In this document: piece by piece, positions 56,041-64,000 of the stretch
Numbering within the stretch: the stretch's first letter is position 1
Layout: the number at the start of each line of letters is the position of its first letter
Source of the DNA: Pollenia angustigena
Lineage: Eukaryota > Arthropoda > Insecta > Diptera > Polleniidae
Assembly (NCBI GenBank): GCA_930367215.1
Contig: OV884058.1
Location: 105,919,802-105,983,801 of the forward strand
Direction of reading: 5' to 3'
DNA: 64,000 nt
Translations under genes and position numbers: made by a program
The notes under the pieces: model-generated
Database searches by the model: none
Told to the model about the DNA's origin: nothing
Seen by the model: the letters and a program-made list of their open reading frames with translations, nothing else

Positions 56041-56420
56041 AGCAAATAATATTGGACTAATTAGTCCAGTTTAGATAAAATGGACTACTTACAACATGGT
56101 CCAATGTAATGCAATCATGGACCATGTCATTGTTAAAAAAGAGTTTGTATTTAAACGACATGTTTTCGTTTTTACACGTTTTCAAAACTAATCCTCTCTA
56201 TTATGTATATACATGGAGTAGTTTCAATGCTAATACACTGGAAGTATGTATAAACATGGAGTAGTTTTAAGACTCCGTTGTAATGCAAAGCTGGGCTATA
56301 AGGTCCAGCCCTAGGACATCGTAATGTTAATTATTTAATTTTTCAATACATTTGGGTTACCTATGGACTAGTCCTAGTCTTTTATGGGCTCTTATGGGCG
56401 CATTTGGAAGTAAAGCTGGA
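56040..56420. repeat. dispersed GGACTAGTCC-type repeat
   Basis: Blocks ATGGACTACTTACAACATGG, ATGGACCATGT, AAACGACATGTTTTCG and TATGGACTAGTCCTAGTC, also in 63640-63950 and 24421-24640. Confidence 0.65.
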
Positions 56421-56650
56421 TTTACCGTTTATTTTTTAAACCCTCCACCACAATTAGTTGTGAAGAGGGTATACTAAGTTTGTGATTCCGTGTGAAACTT
56501 TTTCAATACACTTGGGTTACCTATGGACTAGTCCTAGTCTCTTATGGGCGCATTTGGAAGTAAAGCTGGATTTACCGTTTACTTTTTATACCCTCCACCA
56601 CAATTAGTTGTGAAGAGGGTATACTAAGTTTGGCATTCCGTGTGAAACTT
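56341..56650 (+). repeat. 160-bp tandem duplication
   Basis: Units start TTTCAATACA at 56341 and 56501 and share GGTTACCTATGGACTAGTCC, GGAAGTAAAGCTGGATTTAC and CCCTCCACCACAATTAGTTG. Overlaps the end of the dispersed repeat. Confidence 0.85.
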
Positions 56651-56950
56651 TTTTATTATTCATCTCAGACCCCATAAATTTATAATTCGCCTTGGTGGTG
56701 TCGATACTACAACAATTAACAACACCAAAAACACAACAATGTATTTTGTTGCTGCTTTCGTTGGCCGATAAGTCAAAAACACAAGTAACTTTTGACATTC
56801 CTCTCTCTAATTTAAAAAAAAGTAGCACAGCTGTGCTTTCAAAGCCACCTGAAAAATGAATTCGCCTTGCGCCGTGTCACGCTAAAACTCGAGAACTACT
56901 TGACCGATTTGTATTATTTTTTTTTTTTTGTTCGTCTAATCACGAGGAAG

Positions 56951-57150
56951 CAAGGCGAATTAACTCCAGGTAAGCTCAACTCGTCAGCCGTTCATCAGCT
57001 GTATTCACGGCGAATTAAAAAAATGGTGAAACGTCAAAATATTGTTTTGTTTCTATACTGAAATTTGACAAGCCAGAAAATTGCAAAAACAAAATACATG
57101 GGGCTTTTTGTAGTTGTAGAGTTGCACTTACCTGTTATAAATTCGCCTTG
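56951..57150. mobile_element. CAAGG-type MITE, type b
   Basis: 200 bp, ends CAAGGCGAATTAACTCCAGG and complement of CAAGGCGAATTTATAACAGG, perfect 8-bp duplication CGAGGAAG (56943-56950, 57151-57158). Two further right-end fragments (TTCGCCTTG ending at 56694 and 56869) lie just upstream. Confidence 0.92.
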
Positions 57151-57159
57151 CGAGGAAGG

Positions 57160-57897
57160 TTTAGAAAAAAAGAAAGTTCAGAAAAGCCCAAAAAAAGGTT
57201 AAAAAATCGAAAAAGCGCAAATTGTGTTTTTTATGAAAATTTTACATTCCACCATTAATTGATGTGGATTAGTCTGCTTAAATTCGATAATTGCTTGACC
57301 GATTTCAATGATTCTTTTTTTGTTTTTTCCGTCTAATCACGGCGATGGTTGCGAAAAAAGGAAGAAGAAAAGCCAAAAATAAAAGTCGAAAAATTTAAAA
57401 TGTACGTTTCGTATGCATATTTGACTTAATACCACCAAAAGGAATTGTATTTCTTCAGTTGGTGGCGGACCCATTGTTTGACAGCTGAAAGAACAGTTTG
57501 GTATTGTATACAGTGTGTCAAAATGTGAGCTGAATTTAATACAGCGTTTACATTTGCCAGTACTGGCAAGACAGTAAGCATATACATGTTAGTTGGCAAA
57601 ACAATGCAAAAACAAAATAGCTGTAAAAGTGTTTATGTATTAGTGAAAAAGTTTGAATGAATTGCTGCTGTCTTGCCAGTACTGGCAAATGTAAACGCTA
57701 TGTAAGAAATATCCATGACAGCTTCAACATAAAAATAATATAAATTTATATTTACTTGGAGAATGTTAACAAAAAAATTATCCACATACATACTTTTTGT
57801 ACAAATTGCTACGTTATTAGTGCACGAGATTTGTTTTAAAAAAATATTTTACCAATTTTATTTGAACTGGGGTAGCGAAGCGCACCGGGTTAAACTA
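57160..57897 (+). mobile_element. Helitron-like 3' end region
   Basis: Ends GGGTTAAACTAG directly before T (57898), preceded by a small hairpin GGTAGCGAAGCGCACC about 10 bases upstream. Upstream blocks TTGCTTGACCGATTT resemble 15701-16125 and 59404-60090. The 5' end was not found. Confidence 0.5.
57543..57699. mobile_element. 157-bp palindromic MITE (AGCGTTTACATTTGCC)
   Basis: Arms AGCGTTTACATTTGCCAGTA and its exact complement, continuing through CTGGCAAGACAG. No certain target duplication. Inserted in the Helitron-like region. Confidence 0.82.
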
Positions 57898-58059
57898 GTA
57901 TCTATTAAAATAAAATAATTATGTGTATGAAATATTTTTTGCGTTGTCAATAACAAGAAAAAAATATTAATTGGAATAAAATAGTTATGGCTAAAAGAAA
58001 AAATAAAAGTTGTACTGTAATAGTTACTTTTTAAGAAATATCTTATAAAACTTACAACT

Positions 58060-58382
58060 CAAGGCGAATTCAACAAGGTAAGTGCAACTCTACAACTACA
58101 AAAAGCCCCATATATTTTCTTGCAATTTAATAGGCGGTTGTCAAAAATGCTGACAAGGCAAAAATTTATTGAAAAACAAAATACAAATTTTGTTCGGGCT
58201 ATAAAAGAGATTATTAAATTCACTTTATTTATTCGCAGTTTTTCTAAGAAATTTTTTTGGTTATTTTGGCGTAAAACATAAACAAAATTATATTTTGACG
58301 TTTCCCTATTATTTTTTAATTCGCCGTGGAGACAGCTGATGAACGGCTGACGAGTTGAGTTTACCTTGTTGAATTCGCCTTG
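58060..58382. mobile_element. CAAGG-type MITE, type b
   Basis: 323 bp, ends CAAGGCGAATTCAACAAGG on both sides, perfect 8-bp duplication TTACAACT (58052-58059, 58383-58390). The body is in the opposite orientation to 56951-57150. Confidence 0.93.
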
Positions 58383-58390
58383 TTACAACT

Positions 58391-58778
58391 CTTATGACCT
58401 TGGTTTACATACATACATACATTTATTCTTGTTTTCAGGAATTCTATTGATTAATTCTTTTAAGAGCATCTTTAAATATATAAAAAAATTCTTAAGACTT
58501 TCAATATCTTTATCAGCCATTTTAACATTACTTAATTGACTTTCAAATGCTGACCATACATACATATGAATGTTCGAGATTTCATACATAAAAACGCCAG
58601 AATAAACAAATATTATTTGATCGTATTGACTTTAACTTTTATCAAAACAACTACATGGCATATCATAAATACCCAACTATTATATAAATCGCCATGTCGC
58701 CAAATCGTAATTAAGGACGCCAACCAAGGTTTAAAATCGCCACGTTTGGCGAATAATCACCACATCTGAAAACCCAGT
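58391..58778. other. no gene seen
   Basis: AT-rich with (CATA)n-type simple sequence near 58410 and 58555. Small open frames without motifs. Confidence 0.45.
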
Positions 58779-58786
58779 ATACAATG

Positions 58787-59018
58787 CAAGGTATATTTAT
58801 AGCAGGTTACGCGAAATTACAACAATTGTACAATAACACAAACAACAGTGCTTTTTATTGTTGTTATGTGATACGAACTGTCAAACAGCAAAGGGGTTGA
58901 AAAGAGATAAAAAAGACAAAAAACTTGTTTACTAACATTTGACAGTTTGTATAACAAAACAAGCAAATAAAAAATAACCAGCTGGCTTTCCGAGACTACC
59001 TGCTATAAATATACCTTG
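58787..59018. mobile_element. CAAGG-type MITE, type e
   Basis: 232 bp, ends CAAGGTATATTTATAGCAGG on both sides, flanks ATACAATG and ATACAATC (58779-58786, 59019-59026), 7 of 8 identical. Shares its terminus with the 34-bp insertion at 47906. Confidence 0.85.
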
Positions 59019-59078
59019 ATACAATCTATACAACTACATACATACATATGCAGTCTTTTAAAAGATCTTTTTTAATGT

Positions 59079-59289
59079 AACACTCAATTTACAGGATGAA
59101 TTTTATGACGTCCAATTTTAGACGTCATTTTTTGTTTGGTAGCAAGCGGTGTAGAGAAGAATGAGGAAGAGAAAACAGAAATCATGTCTATTTTTCTACC
59201 CCTCTTTCTTCTCTACACTGCTTGCTCCAAAACAAAAAAATGACGTCCAAAATTGGACGTCATAAAATTCATTAGGTAAATTGAGTGTT
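59079..59289. mobile_element. 211-bp palindromic MITE (AACACTCAATTTAC)
   Basis: Long arms: AACACTCAATTTAC, then ATGAATTTTATGACGTCCAA and TAGAGAAGAA. The arms are themselves partly palindromic (TGACGTCCAA...TTGGACGTCA). No certain target duplication. Confidence 0.8.
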
Positions 59290-59403
59290 AAAAACGTGCA
59301 CATTTCAGTGTTGCAAAATTGAAATTTTGAAATTGTACTGAACTTCATCTAAAAGAGTACTTTTTCCCAATTAATGGTACTTTTTTGTTAAAAAATCAAA
59401 CAA

Positions 59404-60090
59404 TCTATATGTATATATAAAACAGGATGTGTGTATGTATGTATGTTACGTATGGACTCCAAAACGGCTGGGCCGATTTTGATGAAATTTTCAGGGAATC
59501 TTCAGAATATTCAGGCGGTTGACACTGTGAAGTTTGATTTTTGATTTTCGGTCTGCGGGCGGAGGGGCGTGGCAAAATCGAATTTTCATATTGCACCAAC
59601 AATGACATCTATATAATTTGGACGATTTTTTCTTTAAAATTATCGCCATGGTCCAACTTTGATTTATACGAAAATAAAATTTTGCCCCACCCACTTTTTT
59701 CGAACTACCTAAAATCGAAAAACGGCTCCATCGATTTGACAAATTTTTCCTTCAAATGTTCGTATTAATCCATTTTAAGTTTTCATTCAAGACAAATTTA
59801 CCACGCCTACTTTTAAGCCTACTTTTTCTATTAAGCGCATAACTTGAGAACGGCTTGACCGATTTTTTCTTTAAAATCATCGCCATGGTCCAACTAAGGT
59901 TTTTACTGAAAGAAAATTTTGCTCCGCATACTTTAACGTCCACTTTTTTCGATTTACCAAAAATCAGAAAACGGTTCCATCGATTCATCTAATTTTTCAT
60001 TCACATGTTCGTATCTTTTTAACGGATTTTAAATATCGAACGCAAACATTTTTCCTAATTTGGACAGACAACGTCTGTCAGGTCAGCTAG
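59404..60090 (+). mobile_element. Helitron-like non-autonomous element
   Basis: Starts TCTATATGTATATATAAAA after A and ends CAGGTCAGCTAG before T. The stem-loop GACAGAC-AAC-GTCTGTC lies about 10 bases before the CTAG end, the hallmark of Helitron 3' ends. Body rich in GAACGGCTTGACCGATTTTT blocks. 687 bp, no coding function. Confidence 0.72.
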
Positions 60091-60219
60091 TCATTTATAA
60101 AAATAAAAGGAACAAAAAATATTTTATTGGGATTCCTTTATATACAAGCAGAGAAAAAACATGTTTAAATATGGTCACCTCCAACAAGAGTATTTTTAAA
60201 GAAAATGTTAAACATACTA

Positions 60220-60440
60220 TGTTTAATAGACCCATATTATTGTCACCGACAACCTTATTATGGTTAAATTAGTCCTCCACCAAGATGCCTCCACCATATT
60301 ATGGTTAAAAATTACAATAATTTGTTTTAAAATTAACAATAGGGTTTTCCTCTTTTCCAAGAACAACATGCTATGGTTGAACACCAACCATAACATGTTC
60401 AGAGGCAACCAAAATATGGTTGTGGCTAACTGATTGAGGA
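60220..60440. repeat. ACCATA/TATGGT-rich foldback
   Basis: Several direct and inverted copies of TTATGGTTAAA, AACCATAACATG and CTATGGTTG in 220 bp. Possible small foldback element; ends not defined. Confidence 0.5.
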
Positions 60441-60766
60441 CTAATTATGTGCTTTTTCATAAAAATTTTACATATGTACATATATCATTAAACTCTTTAT
60501 GTAGTTATAAGAGTAAAATGTAAAATTTCATTAATTATTTTTAATTATATTAACCATTTTTTTCGAATGAGCTTCTATGAGTAAATTTTCAATTTATAAA
60601 GTTAATTCTAGGAGTGTCATTCCTAAGTATAATACCATATCTATAGCTTCAATGTTAATAAAAGGTTAAGCATATAGAATGTGAAATAATCAGGGAAAAG
60701 GACTGTTGTAAAAAGCTTTATAAATTGAAATTCGACTCATAGAAGCACATTCGGAAAAAAGATTAA

Positions 60767-63591
60767 TCTATATATATAAAATTGTAACGTTACTGACTGA
60801 CTCACTGACTCACTGATTCATCATCGCACAGCCTAAACGCCTGAAGCTAGACACTTGAAATTTGGACCAGAGATTGGTCACTCCCCAAATCGATCCACTA
60901 AGACGGGATTTTTGGAAATTCGAATGTTTAGGGGGTAAAAAAGGGTAAAAACGGGAAAATTCGGTAACCTTATATCTCCAAAACTAAAAGAGATACAAAA
61001 AAAATTTAATACCTATCGTAGTTCTTTAGAAAAATAAGCGGACAGGTGTCTGGTACTTTTTTGAAATTTGGCCCTATTTGGGAGCAAACGTGTAAAATCT
61101 GAATTTTAGTACTTTTTTGACACCCCATCTATCTTTTGAACCAATAAACATAGAAACAAAGTTAATACCGCATTCGAAACTTATCAAAAAAATACGAATA
61201 TAAATTTGGTACTTTTTCGAAATTCGAACATTTAAGGGGTAAAAATCGTAATTATTTTTGGTACTTTTTTTAAAAGACATTTTTCTCCATTTTTTGAATT
61301 ATTCGTACTAAATTATGGGCTGCCACTATAAAACTGAAATTTTTTATACTTTAATGGGGTGAAAAATAGTACCAAAAAGGGGGAATACAGGAAATTTGAT
61401 ATTTTACTTAACTTTTTGGTATTTTTTAAATTATCGTTATGTTGGACCTAAAAACATAAGATTCAAGATGCAATGTCGTGAGTGGATAAGAATCTATGAC
61501 GGAACTTTTTTGTTCTTTAACTGGTACTTTTTGAATTTCCTTTAGTATTGGACCTAGAAACATAAAATTCAATATGCAATGTCCTGGATGGATGAGAATC
61601 TATAAGAATGAACTTTTTGGTACTTTTTTATTCTTTGATTGGTACTTTTTGAATTTCAGTTGGTATTGGACCTAGAAAGATAAAATTAAAAATGCAAGGT
61701 CCTGAGTAGATAAGAATCCATAAGAGGGAAGTTGTTGGTACTTTTTTGTTCATTTACTGGTACTTTTTGAATTTCCGTCAGTATTGGACCTAGAAACATA
61801 AAATTAAACATGCACGATCCTGTGTAAATGAGAATCTTTTAGTGGGATCTTATTGGTACTTTTTTATTCGTTAGCTGGTACTTTTTGAATTTCCGTTAGT
61901 ATTGGGCCTAGAAACATAAAATTAAACATGGAACCTCTTGAGTGAATGACAATCTGTAAGAGAGATGTTTTTGGTACTTTTTCGTTTTTTAAATGGTACT
62001 TTTTTTAAATTTTCGCTAATGTTGGTCTAATGAACATAAAATTAAACCTGCATGGTCCTGAGTGAATGAGAATCTCTAAAAGCGCTTATTGGTACTTCTT
62101 AGTTATTAAACTGGTACTTTTTGAATATCCGTTATTATTGGACTGAGAAACATAAGATTGAATATACAATGCCCTAAGTGGATAAGAATCTATAAGAGGG
62201 AAGTTTTTGGTACTTCTTTGTTCTTTAACTGTTACTTTTTGAATTTCCGTTTGTATTGGACCTAGAAACATAAAATTAAACATACAAGGTCCTGAGTGTA
62301 AGAGGGCTTTTTGGTACTATTTTGTTCTTTAACTGGTACCTTCTATATTTCCGTATTTATTGGATCTAGCAACATAAAATTAAACATGCAAGTTCCTGAG
62401 TGAATGAGAATCTGTAAAAGGGATTTTTTGCTACTTTTTCGTTCTCTAACTTTTATTTTTTTTAAATAAACTGGTACTTTTTTTAAGTTAATATTTATTT
62501 TTGTGCATTAAATAAAAAAGCAAATTGGTGTCTGGTACTTTTACGAAATTTGGTCGTTTTAGGTAGAAAATCTAAAAAACATCAAAAATTCGCTAACCTT
62601 ATATCTCCTAAACAAAAAGAGATACAAAAAATTGAATACTAATTATTGTTCATTAAAAAATAAACGGACAGGTGTCTGGTACTTTTTTGAAGTACGGCCT
62701 TTTTGGGATGTAAAAGGGTAAATAAATATTGTATCACATTTTCAGCTTATCTAAAAAATACAAAACAGATTTGGACCTTTTTTGAAATTCAAACGTTTAA
62801 GGTGTGAAAATCGTTCCTAATTTTGTTACTTTTTTCACAACATTTTTCTCCATCTCTATATAATATAAATTTGTAAAGTAACTGACTGATTCATCATCGC
62901 ACATCCTAAACTCCTGAAGCTAAAAAGCTGACTTTTGGACCAGAGGTTTGCCTCTCGCCAAATCGATCCCGCTAACCTCAAAAATTAAAGAGATCCAAAA
63001 AATTTAACACTAATTGTTGTTCATTAAAAAAAAATAAGGGGACAGGTGCCTGGTACTTTTTTGAAATTTGGTCCTTTTGGGGAGTAAACGCGTACGACCT
63101 GTACATATTTTGGAACCTTTTTGTCATTCCATCTATCTTTTAAACCAAAACATTTTCTTCATTTTATGACACAAATGTACTAAATTATTGGATCCCATAA
63201 CAACACTGAAATTTTTGATACATGAATGGGGAGAAAAAGTATCAAAAAGGATAATACCGGAAAATAACTTTCTTTCTATGCTTTTGTGTCCTACGTGTGG
63301 TACTTTTTGAAATTTCTATAATATTGAACTTAGAAACACAATATTATAGGTACAAAGTTCTGTGTGAATATCAACCAATGAGAAAAAAAAAATTTTGGAA
63401 TTTTTTCGCTAACACCTAGATACATATACTTTGGCATATAAATATGTTCATCAAAGGAAAGGCCCGACTACAAAGTAGTGAGTTAAATGCTAGAATTTAA
63501 GCAAGTTTAAACCTAGAAAAATAAACTTTGGCATAAAAATATCTCCACGAAGAAAAAGGAGACGCTAACGAAGTTGCGGGTTAAATGCTAG
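60767..63591 (+). mobile_element. Helitron-like element with internal minisatellite
   Basis: Starts TCTATATATATAAAATTG after A and ends GCGGGTTAAATGCTAG before T (63592). A second 5'-type start (TCTCTATATAATATAAATTTG) occurs at 62853, so either two elements are joined or the start is duplicated. The opening ACTGACTGACTCACTGA and ATCATCGCACAGCCTAAACG blocks also occur at 48760. No Rep/helicase coding sequence. Confidence 0.6.
61420..62440 (+). repeat. minisatellite, 9 units of about 115-121 bp
   Basis: Each unit contains TGGTACTTTTTGAATTTCCG, TATTGGACCTAGAAACATAA and a GGTCCTGAGTGAATGAGAA variant. The last block occurs at about 61471, 61580, 61699, 61817, 61932, 62053, 62169, 62287 and 62391. 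Confidence 0.88.
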
Positions 63592-63639
63592 TATAGCTAT
63601 AAAAGTACTTTATAACACAATGTGACGTTATTTCATTTT

Positions 63640-63950
63640 AGAGCTTTTAATGCCGTTTTAAAACGAAAGCACGTCGTTAAAAAACGAAGACAATACCATG
63701 GAGTAGTTTTAAAACTACTCCTTTGTAGTCCAAAGCTGGGTTATATGGTCCTGCCCTAGGACATCGTAATGTTAAATATACTATGTTTTTTCCATACGTT
63801 TGGGTAACTTTTGGACTAGCCCTAGTCCCTTGTGGGCTACACTTTACACGCGTGTTCCCTTCAGATAATATTAGACTACGTGGTCCCTTGTGGCTTAAAT
63901 GGACTACTTACAACATGGTCCAATGAACTGTAGTATGGACCATGTTATAA
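63640..63950. repeat. dispersed GGACTAGTCC-type repeat
   Basis: Blocks AAAACGAAAGCACGTCGTT, GGAGTAGTTTTAAAACTACTCC, GGTAACTTTTGGACTAGCCC, CTTTACACGCGTG and ATGGACTACTTACAACATGG; several match the 540-bp tandem unit and 56040-56420. Confidence 0.7.
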
Positions 63951-64000
63951 GAAATTAACATGCAGTGCTGCTAACAACTGCATGATGTATACTTTTCTAT

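Noticed and set aside
61420..62440. regularly spaced repeats as a CRISPR-like array
   Set aside because: Units of 115-121 bp are repeated over their full length without unique spacers, inside a eukaryotic Helitron-like element.

Overview
The window is AT-rich animal nuclear DNA, best explained as the genome of a higher (schizophoran, probably calyptrate) fly. Evidence for this is the pair of intron-bearing eukaryotic genes, the mix of very short introns (57-73 bp) with transposon-filled long ones, and the insect-type transposons (DD41D mariner-like, Harbinger with a Myb-like partner, hAT, I-clade LINE, Helitron-like and many MITEs). No rRNA, tRNA, CRISPR or bacterial operon was seen.

Only two host genes are supported. 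Prefoldin subunit 2 lies on the plus strand (36315-36807, two exons, 143 aa). The molybdenum cofactor gene Mocs1 lies on the minus strand (52635 down to 42439). I rebuilt its exons by hand: a mitochondrial-type N-terminus, a short exon holding the start of the radical-SAM CxxxCxxC motif, two MoaA exons, and then two alternative ends. One 56-nt exon gives a MOCS1A protein ending in the required Gly-Gly. The other joins in frame to the MoaC half and gives a 610-aa MOCS1A-MOCS1B fusion. This is the same logic as the mammalian MOCS1 locus.

Nearly everything else is mobile DNA. By region: 1-3.3 kb, LINE and Ty3/gypsy relics; 3.7-5.3 kb, a mariner-like element with one nonsense codon and a MITE in its 5' UTR; 5.8-11 kb, a 5.2-kb DNA transposon with 660-bp inverted repeats and a roughly 650-codon transposase-like gene of a family I cannot name; 11.4-14 kb, a Harbinger element with both genes decayed; 14-19 kb, nested MITEs, a reverse-oriented Helitron-like element, a broken mariner and a hAT; 20.8-22.3 kb, interleaved inverted repeats; 23.3-24.4 kb, a 99.6% identical 540-bp tandem duplication; 25-36 kb, LINE, hAT, Tc1 and MITE remnants; 37-42 kb, diverged tandem repeats and a TIR composite; 42.4-52.6 kb, Mocs1 with a LINE in its last intron and several MITEs in intron 2; 53.2-55.8 kb, a hAT carrying a deleted mariner; 56-64 kb, MITEs and Helitron-like elements.

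A recurring theme is a set of short inverted-repeat elements that all begin CAAGG, end CCTTG and make exact 8-bp target duplications. I found ten insertions in five terminal-sequence types, including a 34-bp insertion that is little more than two inverted termini. Exon limits, target duplications and internal stops were read directly from the sequence. Family names come from remembered protein signatures and were not checked by database search.
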